A stretch of 64,000 bases of DNA from Delphinus delphis (lineage: Eukaryota; Chordata; Mammalia; Artiodactyla; Delphinidae): the NCBI RefSeq assembly GCF_949987515.2, contig NC_082683.1, forward strand, positions 101,853,918 through 101,917,917, given 5' to 3'. The notes beneath the pieces were generated by a model, which was not told where the DNA came from, did no database searches, and saw nothing but the letters and a program-made list of their open reading frames with translations. Within the stretch, counting starts at the first letter, position 1; each line of letters opens with the position of its first letter. This document shows, one piece after another, positions 23,058 to 33,301 of the stretch. The position numbers and the translations under genes were made by a program.

Positions 23058-23289
23058 CCCCAGATCTTATTCTTTGTTTTTTAATTGAAGTATAGTTGAT
23101 TTACAGTATTTCAGGTATACAGCAAAGTGATTCAGTTACATATAGATATATATTCTTTTCCAGAATATATGTAACATATATAATTCTTTTCCAGATTTTT
23201 TCCATTATAGATTATTACAAGATATTGAATATAGTTCCCTGTGCTATGCAGTAGCTCCTGTTATAACAAGTGCCCCAGATCTTATTCTT
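23058..23289 (-). mobile_element. L1 3' end with perfect 17-bp target duplication
   Basis: A short 5'-truncated L1 3' end (TTAATTGAAGTATAGTTGATT, then GATATTGAATATAGTTCCCTG) lies between identical CCCCAGATCTTATTCTT copies at 23058-23074 and 23273-23289. The element proper is 23075-23272, in minus orientation. Confidence 0.95.
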
Positions 23290-23917
23290 AAAACCCACTG
23301 AAGCCTGCTGATGGGAATGTAAAATGGTGCAACCACTATGTCAGTTTCTTAAAAAGTTAAACATACACCTACCGTCTAATCCAGCTATTCCACTTCTATG
23401 AATTTACCTAAGAGAAAAGAAAGCACAAGTCCACACAAAGACTTGTATGCAAATGTTCATAGCAGCTTTCTTTGTAAGAGTCAAAAACTGGAAACAACCC
23501 AGATGTCCACCAATAGGTGGATGGATAAACAAATTGTGGTGTATCCGTACCGTAGAATCCTTCTCAGCAATAAAAAGGGATAAGCCACACAGCAACATGG
23601 ATGAATCTCAAAATAATTATACTGAGTGAAAGAAGCCAGATAGAAAAAAGAATGCATACTGAATAATTCTGTTTAAATAAAACTCTAGAAAATGCAAACT
23701 GATCTATAGTGACAGAAAGCAGATCAATGGTTAATTGGGGATAGGAGAGGTTGAGGGAGAGACTACAAAGGGACACAGGAAATGTTTGGAGGTGATGGAT
23801 GTGTTCATTCCCTTGATCATGGTGGTGTTTATATGTGTGTCAAAACTTATCAGATTGTGCACTAAATATATGCAGTCTATTGTATAGCAATGATACCTCA
23901 ATAAAACCTTTTGTTTA
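23290..23917 (+). mobile_element. Old L1 3' region
   Basis: Sense L1 ORF2 end and 3'UTR: TGGAAACAACCCAGATGTCC, then GGTGGATGGATAAACAAATTG, then ACTTATCAGATTGTGCAC and ACCTCAATAAAACC. Frames are broken. Confidence 0.85.
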
Positions 23918-24168
23918 AAAAACACACTGGAGGGCTTCCCTGGCGGCGCAGTGGTTGAGAGTCCGCCTGCCGATGCAGGGGACACGGGTTCGTGCCCTGG
24001 TCCGGGAAGATCCCACATGCCGCGGAGCGGCTGGGCCCGTGAGCCATGGCCGCTGAGCCTGCGCGTCCGGAGCCTGTGCTCTGCAACGGGAGAGGCCACA
24101 ACAGTGAGAGGCCCACGTACCACAAAAAGAAAAAAACAAACAAACGAAAAACCAAAAACACACTGGAG
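23918..24168 (+). mobile_element. Cetacean-type CHR SINE with 15-bp target duplication
   Basis: Full-length SINE 23933-24153. The head is GCTTCCCTGGCGGCGCAGTGG with box B GGTTCGTGCCC, then GCCGCTGAGCCTGCGCGTCC and an A-rich tail. Identical AAAAACACACTGGAG copies at 23918-23932 and 24154-24168 flank it. The low divergence from the family form suggests a young copy. Confidence 0.97.
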
Positions 24169-24300
24169 AATTTTTAGTTAAGGTAGAGGCATGATCAGAT
24201 TTTTAAATATCTTCCAGTTGTACAAAAATGGGAAGACACCAGGGATGGGGAAACCGGCTAGGGCATAATTATGTACATAGGTAGGAGAGGAAGTGCTGAT
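24169..24300 (-). mobile_element. LINE2 fragment
   Basis: Antisense L2 phrase: AGAGGCATGATCAGATTTTT, then GCACCAGGGATGG-like text. Short and diverged. Confidence 0.4.
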
Positions 24301-24660
24301 TCGTTGATTTTAACTGCTGTGTGGTATTCCATTGTGGCAATATGCTATAATTTATTTATCCATTTGCTCATGGAAGGATATTTAGGTTGTTTGCAATTGC
24401 TTAGTATTACAAAAATGCCTTAATGACTACTCTTGTAAATTTCTCTGCGTACTCACATGTGATTGCATCTCTAATGAAATACCTACAGGTGGGATTGTTA
24501 AGTCATATAGTGTGAGTGCCTTCAGGTTTACTAAATATGTCTCTATTGCTCTCTCCAAAGTCATTGCAAAAATATTCACTCCCGTCAGTATTTTATGAAA
24601 GTTCCCATTGTTCTACATTTTCATCAACACTTGGCATTATCAAAATTTTAAAATTTTGAT
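24301..24660 (-). mobile_element. L1 3' region, part 1 of a split element
   Basis: Antisense L1: TGTGTGGTATTCCATTGTGG, then GATATTTAGGTTGTTTGC, then ATCAACACTTGGCATTATC. The element resumes at 25159 with GGATGTGAAGTGGTG, so the sequence between is an insertion. Confidence 0.8.
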
Positions 24661-24905
24661 GGGGGGAGTGGGGGGCCACCACGGGGGAGGTGCCCCGGGC
24701 AGCTGGGATGCCTGGCTTGGCCATAACCCAGTCCGGGAACAGGTGGGACCGCGAGGACACGTGGCCGAGCCTGCTCCGTTACCTCTGACTTTTGAGGATG
24801 TGGCCGTTTATTTCTTGGAGCAAGAATGGTGGAATTTAGAGGCATGGCAGAAGGAGCTTTACAAGCAAGTAATGAGAACCAGTTATGAGATTCTTGTTTC
24901 TCTAA
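24661..24905 (+). pseudogene. KRAB zinc-finger mRNA 5' end (retrocopy fragment, ZNF786-like)
   Basis: A GC-rich leader (24661-24760) is followed by a reading frame from 24761. That frame encodes about 48 residues, including an almost complete KRAB A box: LTFEDVAVYF, then EQEWWNLEAWQKELYK, then VMRTSYEILVSL. KRAB A boxes recruit the TRIM28 co-repressor in zinc-finger repressors. The first codon is GTG where the family would have ATG; the following residues AEPAPLPLTFEDVA resemble the N-terminus of ZNF786 as I recall it. No KRAB B box, linker or zinc fingers follow. The frame runs straight into SINE sequence at 24906. The block sits inside an antisense L1 and has no introns, so it is a retroposed fragment, not an active gene. 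The family match is solid; the exact parent gene is from memory. Confidence 0.85.
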
Positions 24906-25158
24906 GGGACACAGGTTTGAGCCCTGGTCTGGGAAGATCCCACATGCTGCGGAGCAACTAAGCCTGTGTGCCACAACTACTGAGCCTGCGCTCTAGAGCC
25001 CGCGAGCCATAACTACTGAAGCCCGTGCGCCTAGAGCCCATGCTCCTCAACAAGAGAAGCCACCGCAATGAGAAGCTTGCGTACCGCAATGAAGAGTAGC
25101 CCCCACTCGCCGCAACTAGAGAAAGCCCATGCGCAGCAGCAATGAAGACCCAAAAAAA
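24906..25158 (+). mobile_element. CHR SINE lacking its tRNA head, fused to the KRAB fragment
   Basis: Starts GGGACACAGGTTTGAGCCC, the point that follows ATGCAG in complete copies, and continues through GATCCCACATGCTGCGG and several CACAACTACTGAGCC-type units to a seven-A tail at 25152-25158. The normal 5' head, including box A, is absent. Together with 24661-24905 it forms one inserted unit. GAT occurs on both sides (24658-24660 and 25159-25161), and the left target TTTT-AAAA resembles an L1 endonuclease site, but no longer duplication is legible. Confidence 0.85.
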
Positions 25159-26104
25159 GATCAAATGGATGTGAAGTGGTGTATCAATGTGGGTTTGGTT
25201 TGCATTTCCTTCATGGCTAATCATGTTGATCACCTTTTCATTTGTGTATCTTCTTAGGAGAAATGTCTATTCAAATACTTTGCACATTTTTAAAGTGGGC
25301 TATAAGAGTTCTCTATTTGTTCTGAATACTGAACCCTTATCAGATATATGATTTGCAGGCATTTTCTCCATTTCTTGGGTTGTCTGTTCCTTTTTTGATG
25401 GCGTCCTTTGAAGCATGAAAGTTTTAAGTTTTGATGAATTCCAGTTTAGTTTTTCTTTTGTTGCTTGAGCTTTTGGTGTCATATCTAAGAAGCCATTGCC
25501 TAATTCAGAGTCACAAAGATCCACTCCTATGTTTTCTTCTAAGAGTTTTATAGTTTTAGTGCACATGTGTAGGTTTTTGATCCTTTCTTTTCCTTCTTTG
25601 ATCTATTTTGAGTTAATTTGTTTTACATGGTGTGATATAGGGATCCAGCCTCTTTTGCATATCGATATCCAGTTGTCCCAATACCATTTGTTGAAAAGAC
25701 TATTCTTTCCCCCATTGAATTATCTTGGCACCCTTTTGGAAAACCAATTAACCATAAATGTCAGAGTTTATTTCTGAATTCTCAATTCTGTTTCATGGAT
25801 CTATATGTCTAGCCTTATGCCAGTACCACACTGTTTTAATTACCATTGCTTTAGGATCAGTTTCTCAATTTCTGCCAAAAAAAAAAAAAAAAAGGCAGAT
25901 GGGGTTTGGGGAATATTGTCATCTTAACAATACAAAGTCTTCCAATTCATGAACATGGGATATCATTTCATTTATTTAGTACTTTGTTTTAGGACTTTTA
26001 AAATTACTTTCAACAGCATTTTATGATTTTTATTGTACAAGTCTTATGTTTCTTTTATTAAATTTATTCCTAAGTATTTTACTCTTTTTGATGTTCTTAT
26101 AGAT
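25159..26104 (-). mobile_element. L1 region, part 2 of the split element
   Basis: Antisense L1 ORF2 3' half: GATCACCTTTTCATTTGTG, then AATACCATTTGTTGAAAAGAC, then TTTATTCCTAAGTATTTTAC. Broken frames only. A run of 17 A at about 25878-25894 interrupts it. Confidence 0.85.
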
Positions 26105-26657
26105 GGACTTGTTTTCTTTTTTTTGTTTTTTTTTAACATCTTTATTGGAGTATAATTCCTTTACAATGGTGTGTTAGTTTCTGCTTTATAACAAAGTGAA
26201 TCAGCTATATGTACACATATATCCCCATATCCCCTCCCTCTTGCATCTCCCTCCCACTCTCCTTATCCCAGGCCTCTAGGTGGTCACAAAGCACTGAGCT
26301 GATCTCCCTGTGCTATGCAGCTGCTTCCCATTAGCTATCTATTTTACATTTGGTAGTATATATATGTCCATGCCACTTTCTCACTTCCTCTCAACCTACC
26401 CTTCCCCCTCCCCGTGTCCTCAAGTCCATTCTCTACATCTGCATCTTTATTCCTGTCCTGCCCCTCGGTTCTTTATAACCATTTTTTTTTTTTTTTACTC
26501 AGCCATAAAAAGAAACGAAATTGAGTTATCTGTAGTGAGGTGGATGGACCTAGAGTCTGTCATACAGAGTGAAGTAAGTCAGAAAGAGAAAAACAAATAC
26601 TGTATGCTAACACATATATATGGAATCTAAAAAAAAAAAAAAAGGACTTGTTTTCTT
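26105..26657 (-). mobile_element. Young L1 3' end with inverted 5' part, 14-bp target duplication
   Basis: Identical GGACTTGTTTTCTT copies at 26105-26118 and 26644-26657 flank a single insertion. From 26119 to about 26497 it is antisense L1 3'UTR with a T-rich tail (CTTTATTGGAGTATAATTCC, then CCATGCCACTTTCTCAC). From about 26498 to 26643 the upstream part of the same 3' region reads in sense (CTCAGCCATAAAAAGAAACG, then TATGGAATCT and an A-run). The two arms meet at an internal A/T-run. This is the structure expected from twin priming during L1 insertion. Confidence 0.93.
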
Positions 26658-26728
26658 AATTTTTTCTTTTTTGAAAAATAGTTTTAAAAGATGCTGAGAG
26701 TTCAACCCAGATGAAGACTGAGAATAAA
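26658..26728 (-). mobile_element. Host L1 remnant between two insertions
   Basis: A short AT-rich remainder continuing the antisense L1 after the previous insertion. Confidence 0.4.
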
Positions 26729-27130
26729 TGTATGAATTTATTTTTTTTAATTAACTTTTGTTGGAGTGTGGTTGCTTTGCAATGTTGTGCTGGTTTCTGC
26801 CGTGCAGCAGGGTGAATCAGTTATACATATACATATATCCCCTCTTTTTTAGATTTCCTTCCCATTTAGGTCACCACGGAGCATTGAGTAGAGTTCCCTG
26901 TGTTGTGCGGTAGGTTCTGATTAGTTGTCTGTTTTATATATGGTAGTGTATATATGTCAATCCCAATCTCCCAGTTCATCTCATCCCCCCTTCCCCCCTT
27001 GGTATCCATACATTTGTTCTCTACATCTGTGTCTCTATTTCTGCTTTGCAAATAAGTTCATCTGTACCATTTTTCTAGATTCCACATATAAGTGATATTA
27101 TATGATATTTGTTTTAGGTGTATGGATTTA
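26729..27130 (-). mobile_element. L1 3' end with 12-bp target duplication
   Basis: Antisense L1 3'UTR at 26741-27118 (TTTTGTTGGAGTGTGGTTGC, then GTTCCCTGTGTTGTGCGG, then CTAGATTCCACATATAAGTG) lies between TGTATGAATTTA (26729-26740) and TGTATGGATTTA (27119-27130), which differ at one base. Confidence 0.88.
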
Positions 27131-27479
27131 AATAAAAGATAATGATTCCTTTTTTCAAAAAAAAATTTTTGATGGGTGTAAAATGACATCTCACTGATTT
27201 TCTAATTTGCACTTCCAGGATTATTAATGAGGTTGTGCATCTTTTCTTATTTTTCTTGATCGTTGAGGTATCCCCCTCTGTGAATTCTGTACATATCCTT
27301 TGCTTGTTTTTCTAGTTGGCCTCTTGATTTATTTTTATTGATGTTATTATAGTCTTTCTTATAGTCGTCCATTCTAATTCTTGGTCAGCTGTGTGCATTG
27401 CAAAAATTTCCTCCCAGTCTGTGGTTTATCTTTTCACTTTGTTCTATGGTGACTTTTGTTATGTGGTGCATTTGTTTTT
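27131..27479 (-). mobile_element. Old L1 ORF2/3' region
   Basis: Antisense L1: TTTTGATGGGTGTAAAATG, then GATTATTAATGAGGTTGTGC, then TTCTTGGTCAGCTGTGTGC. Interrupted at 27480 by an older-type repeat. Confidence 0.75.
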
Positions 27480-27838
27480 TTAATACTCCTGTAACAATAT
27501 ACCGCAAACTTAGTGGCTTAAAACAACAAATTTGTTATAGCCTGGAGGACAGAAGTCCAAAATGGCTTTCACTGAGCTAAAAGTCAACATGTCAGCAGGG
27601 CTGCATTCTTTCTTTAGGCTCTAAGAGAGAATCAGTTTCTTCGCCTTTTCTGGCTTCTAAAGCCCACCTACATCCCTTGGCTTGTAGACCCTTCTTCCAT
27701 CTTCAAAGCCAGCCACATCTAATCTTCAAATCTCTCCCTAACTTTGACACTCCTATGTCCCTCTTATACGGACTTTGGGTCAGCCCAATCTATTAAATAG
27801 TCCACTTTCCCTACTAATCTGCTTTGCCATCTTTATCG
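27480..27838 (+). mobile_element. Old mammalian repeat, copy 3 of 3
   Basis: Same family as 18393 and 22715: ACTCCTGTAACAATATACCGC, then TTAGTGGCTTAAAACAACAAA, then CAGAAGTCCAAAATGGC and CATCTTCAAAGCCAGCC. Confidence 0.6.
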
Positions 27839-27904
27839 TATAGCAAGCTTTAATAAATGCATGGGTTTGTTTCTGGGCTTGTTACTCTCTTCTTTCAATT
27901 ATTT

Positions 27905-28080
27905 ACTCCCTTGCTTTTCAAAGTTGTGGCTCATGGACCAGCAACATCAATACCACCTCGTAGCTTGTTGGGAATGTAGAAATTCAAGCCTCATCCCAGA
28001 CCTTCTCAGTTGGGATCTGTGATTAACAAGATCCCCAGAGGATTCCTGGGAGCCTGAAAGTTTGAGAAGCACTAGTCCCC
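27905..28080 (-). mobile_element. MER5A-type hAT element
   Basis: Antisense MER5A: CTTTTCAAAGTTGTGGCTCATGG-type start, GTTGGGAATGTAGAAATTC, then AGCCTGAAAGTTTGAGAAGC end. A non-autonomous DNA transposon. Confidence 0.8.
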
Positions 28081-28862
28081 CCCATGCTTTCGAAATCTTA
28101 ATTACTATAGCCTTATTTCAAGTACTGATGTCTGATAAGTCAAGTGCCCCTCTGTTCTTCATGTTGAATTCATAGTTTAATTTGGGGAGGATTGGTAATT
28201 TTATAATAATCGAAGTCAATTCATAAGCTTTTTATATTTCACTTATTTAGGTCTTACGTTTTTCGATAAACTCTGGTAATTCTATCCATAGAGATTTTGC
28301 ATATCCTTTTTGTGGGTTTTATTCCTAGGAAATTTCAAGTTTTGTTGTTATGGAAAATGCTATTTTCTAATTGTTGTAGGTATATTGGAATGTAATCTGT
28401 ATTTGCATATTGATCTAACAACTTTGCAGAACATTTTAAAATTAATAGTGTTTCTAAAAATTCTCTTGTTTTTTCTTTTTTGTAGATAATAATATTGCCT
28501 GTGAAAAATAATAGCTTTGTTTCTTGTCTTTTCAACTTTTGTTTAGTTTCCTTTTGTTAATCCACTAGCTAGGATTACCAATATAATGTTGAGTAGAAGT
28601 AGTGAAGCAGTGATGGTCTTGACCCTGAATTTAAAGGAGACCATTTAAATCTTCAACATTAAATTAGATGGTTGCAGTTGATTTTTGATTGAATATACTT
28701 TAAAAGGTTAAGGAAATGTTCTTCATTTTCCAGTTTGCTAAGATTTTTTTTTCTAAAATTATAAATGACTTTCAAATTTTATCAAGTGCTTTTTATGCAT
28801 CTACTAAGCCATTGCTCTCATCTACTTTCCTGTTTGTAATACTGTTATAATACATATACATT
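28081..28862 (-). mobile_element. Old L1 ORF2 region
   Basis: Antisense L1 ORF2: GGGTTTTATTCCTAGGAAATT, then TTCCTTTTGTTAATCCACTAG, then TTATCAAGTGCTTTTTATGC. No intact frame. Confidence 0.75.
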
Positions 28863-29115
28863 TTTTTCTTATTTTAAATACTGGTTCTTCAGGGGATCCA
28901 GTGGTAGTGGTGCAGGACCCAAATGAAATATATTTTTCTGTTCCGTTTCAGGACTCAGGTGTTTCAGTGATGTTAAGGGGAGAATGGCCATAAAAGTTCA
29001 GATCATACAAGTACTCACATATTCAAAAAGTATTTCAGCACCTATTATATGCCAGCTAGAAGCAAGGATAAAAAAAAATCCCGAATAAGATTGAGCTCTT
29101 TCCTCAGAGAGTGAG
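28863..29115. other. Mostly unrecognised; L2-like end at about 29020-29115
   Basis: Only CAGCACCTATTATATGCCAG followed by a TTGAGCTCTTTCCTCAGAG phrase suggests an antisense L2 end. Confidence 0.4.
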
Positions 29116-29129
29116 CATTGTGTGGAGTC

Positions 29130-29272
29130 TAAAAGTCCTAGAGTCAGGTTAACTTTTTACAAGCAGTTAGTCTTGAGTAAATTACTTACTTAAGCTCTTT
29201 GAGCTTCAGTTATCTTATTTGTGAAATGGAAATAATAATAGAACATTCTAATCGATTTTGCAATGATTAAGA
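29130..29272 (+). mobile_element. MIR, 5' part of a split copy
   Basis: Sense MIR: TTGAGTAAATTACTTACTTAAG, then CTTCAGTTATCTTATTTGTG. Its 3' end reappears at 29742. Confidence 0.65.
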
Positions 29273-29741
29273 TGCTTTGGGCTACAAGTAATTCAATTTA
29301 AACAATAAGGAAAATATATCTCCTCACATAAAAAGAAGTCCTGATACTTCTGGGTTGGTTACCTCAGTAATCAATGACACCATCAAAGACTCAATTACTT
29401 TCCATTTCTTGGTTCTGACATTTTCGTTATGTCTCTTTGTTCTCAAGCTAATTCCCTTCCTAACTGCGAACGACTGCCAAAGTTTCTGGCATCCAGAAAT
29501 TATTGAGAAGCACGTCCTTTTCTCATGCTCATTAGACTTCTCTTCATTCCTCATGGCCAGAATTTTATTCCATGTCTCTGCTGAAACCAATTACTCTAAG
29601 AGAAATGGGATCACAGTAATTGGTTTAGACCAATTGGGATATAGCTTCCTTGAGTTACTTGGAAGAATGGTAGACACTCAAATGAAATTAGGGCTCTGCC
29701 AGCCATGAAGAAGGGAAGGGGTGGTTTGGTAGGTAACAGGT
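29273..29741 (-). mobile_element. Old repeat nested in MIR, family not named
   Basis: Starts GATGCTTTGGGCTACAAGTAA, the familiar opening of a widespread mammalian repeat whose other end has the CCAAT-rich units seen at 16730. It lies exactly between two halves of a MIR. Confidence 0.4.
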
Positions 29742-29850
29742 ACGGGGCTGTTGTCAATTTGTAATGAGATCATTTGTGTAAAGCTCTTGGAATGGCACCT
29801 GGTGCATAGCAAGAGCTCAATCAATGTTAGCTGTTAATATTTCTCATGTA
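29742..29850 (+). mobile_element. MIR, 3' part of a split copy
   Basis: GTGTAAAGCTCTTGGAATGG, then GTGCATAGCAAGAGCTCAATC match the MIR tail in sense. Confidence 0.65.
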
Positions 29851-29880
29851 CTTCACAATTACATTATCAATCTAGGCAAG

Positions 29881-30167
29881 TTTTTTTTTTTTAATTTATT
29901 TTTGGCTGCGTTGGGTCCTTGTTGCTGCGTGCGGGCTTTCTTTAGTTTCAGCGAGCGGGAGCTACTCTTTGTTGTGGTGCGTGGGCTTCTCATTGTGGTG
30001 GCTTCTCTTGTTGTGGAGCACGGGCTCGAGGTGTGCGGACTTCAGTAGTTGGGGCGCATGGGCTTAGTTGCTCCGCAGCATGTGGGATCTTCCCGGACCA
30101 GGGCTCAAACCCGTGTCCCCTGCATTGGCAGGCGGATTCTTAACCACTGCGCCACCAGGGAAGTCCC
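29881..30167 (-). mobile_element. CHR SINE
   Basis: Full-length minus-strand copy from a T-run through GGCTGCGTTGGGTCCTTG, a shortened middle and GGGCTCAAACCCGTG to CACCAGGGAAGTCCC. The flanks AGGCAAGTTTT and GGGTAGTTTTT are only roughly alike. Confidence 0.93.
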
Positions 30168-30289
30168 TGGGTAGTTTTTAAAAATTGTATTTTTCTCATG
30201 ATGTCGAATGACAGATGTAAACAAGGTGGTCATAGGAGCACAAAGGATTCCCTAACCTTGTATGGAGAGAGGAATCGAAGGGTGAGGAG

Positions 30290-30560
30290 GGGTAGAATGT
30301 CCATCAGGAAAGTCTTCTCAGAGAGATGCCCTTGAGATGAGTCTTGAAAGACAAATAGGAATAAACAGATTGAAAAGGGGAGGTGGAGATAGAGTGGGCA
30401 TGGGACTGGGGTAGAGACTTACCTGTCCTCCGTGCACTTGAAAGTGCCTGGGAAGGAGGAGGCTGAGAAAACCTTTGTAACTGGGTGTGCCCTGAGGGCA
30501 GAGTGATGTCAAGACCTTAAATGCCTTAGACAAATTGATCTTGAGTACATGTCCGAGTTT
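30290..30560 (-). mobile_element. LINE2 fragment
   Basis: Antisense L2: AGTCTTCTCAGAGAGATGCCC, then TGAGTCTTGAAAGACAAATAGG, then CCTTAGACAAATTGATCTTG. Confidence 0.55.
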
Positions 30561-30564
30561 ATTA

Positions 30565-32600
30565 TCTTGCTAGCAAAGAAACCAGCAAGGAGACTGAAGA
30601 GTGTGCTGGTTCAGAGAGAGGTTATACAGTTGAGAAAAAGAATCTTGCACAGTGGCCAGTTTCGAAAGTGTGAAGAATTGCAAGGTCATTTCACAAGGTC
30701 ATAACAATATCAAGTGCACACTGGTTGTACCAAAGGACAGTTGTAGTAGGACAGTCTAAGATGCAGGTGTGTTGACTGTCAGTCAAAAGAGAAAAATAAA
30801 CAACACAACAAAAAGCCCTGGCACATTTAGGAAGCAAATGTTAAGGGTCCATTTCTCTCTGTATTTGGAATAGCCAGGTTGCATCCCCAGCAGTGGTGTT
30901 TTATGGGGTCAGCTGACAGGTAAGCAGGAAATAGAGTTGATTATTCAGGGGGCTGAGCAGAAGCCGGAGTGTGAGGGGAAGGCCAAAGTGGGACTTCCAG
31001 TTCTGGTTTTAAACAGTCATCCCCGATGATTTGTTTCATTCAGGCCACAAAGATGCAAAATACAGTTTGTCTGCTGCTTGGTTTTGGAACACATTCCCCG
31101 CCCCCTCTCCCCTGTTAGTAATAAGAAGCAGACTGGGCAATGCTGGGGCAGGGGGAGGGGTGGTTTGAAATTTATTCTGCAAGTTGGAGGGAACCACTGC
31201 TGGGTTGCAAGGCTCACTCTCTGAGACCTAGGCCCCTCCTGTGGGGCCTAGGAAGTCCGACCATCACACCCAGAAGGAAGAGAAAGGAAGAGAAGCAGCA
31301 AGCCCAGTGGTACAGCTGTTTTCATTTTGAGAAGGCAATCTATCTGTGCCTTTAGACACCTGCCTGAAGAGCGCTGATGGGCTGAAACTGTCTTTCAATA
31401 AGAACCTGCACATAACAACTCTATCTTAAATAACCAGTTTTGTCAAGGCCTGCCCCCTCCAGAATCAGTAACTGCAGGTTCCTCGCCGATTCTCAGCAGT
31501 CCAGCCTCTCTGCAAAGGCAGCGGCAGACAGAAAGCACCTGACTGCAGCAGCGTCTACCTGAGGTCGCCTTTGCTCTAGACCAGAAAGGGCAGCTTCTTC
31601 TGAATGCTTTCCAAGAAGGGATGTCCTGCCATGACAGAATGTTCCAACTCTGCTATGCCCAGAGGATATAAAGCAACTAATGTTTGAGAAGCAGTCATCA
31701 AGGGAAGGAGAGTAAATGATTTTGTACTGCCTTGGTTGGCTGGAAGTTGAGAAGGGAGTAAGAATGCCCTCCTGGCCTTCCGTGGAGCTGTGGGTCTTGG
31801 CCAGCCCTCTGTCCCCTGCTCTGCTGTGGCTTAGGCCCTCACAGCCTGACACACATCAGCTGCCCCTCTGAGCTCCCGGAGGCCACCGTCCTCAGTGAAA
31901 AAGGCCCCGCTGGGGTGGTGACCAGGGACTTGGATGGCAAGGCCTGGGGAAGAACTCTTTCCTCCTACCCTTCCTTCACCCCTCAAATCTGTATCTTTTG
32001 ACCAAAAGGTCAGAGTAGAAAAGGAAAATAAGAAGAAAGTAAACCGTGTGGCCGAGAAGTCAAAACCATCCTCCCGGGATGCCCCATCTCCTGCATCTCC
32101 TTCTTACGTCTCTCCCTCGGGCAGCAGCAGACTCCTTGTGGCAGTCCACACAACCTGTCACTTCTCTCCTCTGGGTCTCTGTCCATGCTGGTCCCTTGGA
32201 CCTGCAATCTTCTGCTGACACTATTATGAAAGCTGGAACAGGTGGTCCTCCCAGGCACCATAACATCCCGAATTTCCTTCACACGAAACACTTAGCGCTC
32301 TGTGCAGAAATTACGGACAACCTGTTTCGTCCGCCAAGCTGTGACCCTCTCCAGGGCAAGGATAAGTCTTTGGCATGTTGGTGTTCTGATACCCAGCGTG
32401 GGGCCTGCACAAAGCAGGCCCTTAAAAGCCTTAGAGTAATCGGACGTGAGCAGGAGGGCGCTGACTCCGCTGCCAGGGCTCCCCTAGTGGCCCCGCCTGG
32501 CCCACCTGGCTGCTTCTACAGCCCTGCAGCTGGGCTGGGCCCGCAGACCCAAGCCTGAGGCCAGGTTCAGAGGGCAGAGCTCGGCTTTTCCCTCCCCCTT
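30565..32600. other. Unique sequence, no gene supported
   Basis: About 2 kb without a recognisable repeat. Open frames of up to 170 codons at 32046-32558 overlap others on both strands, contain no known domain and have no convincing flanking splice signals. Regional GC rises around 32.4-32.6 kb but CpG pairs stay sparse, so no CpG island is called. Confidence 0.45.
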
Positions 32601-33299
32601 CTGCTGCTGAAGAGCAACGTAAAAAAAGACTCTCTCTCTCTCCAAAGCTCCGACCGCAAATGCTGGGGCGAAGCTCTCATTTCGCCTATTTTGGGGAGTT
32701 TTCTGCGTCAGCCCCTCAAGATGCCACTTGGGAGAAATGGGACTCTTCAGCTTCCTGAACACGAAGGGCTCTTTCCAGCCTTGGGCATGGCTCTGCTCTG
32801 GGTGGTGCATTGATTTGACCTCCTTTAGCAAATTATACCTCCCAGAGGCCTGCGGACTCGCAGCCAAGAGTGATTTCTCTGGGGGAAAGAAAGCACCTTA
32901 CAGAGCAAATAGGGAGGCCGTGTTCCCTGAGCAAAAAGACACTTTTATGAACAGCTAGTGTTTTATTCTGTCAAGGCAATAAAAGCCTCTGTATCCAAAA
33001 GAGCTCAGAGGGGAGGAAAAAGTAACCCTGAACTCAAGAAAGAAACACAAAATCTCTAAAGTCTGCAGATCCTGGTTATCTCCCAAGCCAGCTCCAGTCC
33101 CAAGCACAGCCAGATGTGGAGATGACCCCCGTTGCTTCTCTTATTGCTGGCTGCATGCTTTCTATGAGTATGGAAAGGTCCAACCTGTGGGCTTCTCCCC
33201 ATCCCTCACTCCTTCCTTTCCAGCTGTCGTCTCCCTCCCTTTTCCTTTCCACTTACTCTTTCTTTATATTTATAACCTTTCCCTCTTTCTCTCTTAAGC
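32601..33299. other. Unique sequence with a (TC)n patch
   Basis: CTCTCTCTCTC at 32631-32642 is the only clear simple repeat. 33190-33295 is pyrimidine-rich. No exon is recognised. Confidence 0.4.
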
Positions 33300-33301
33300 A
33301 T

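Noticed and set aside
32046..32558. 170-codon plus-strand open frame
   Set aside because: Composition is proline/serine/leucine-rich with no family motif, and frames on both strands overlap it.
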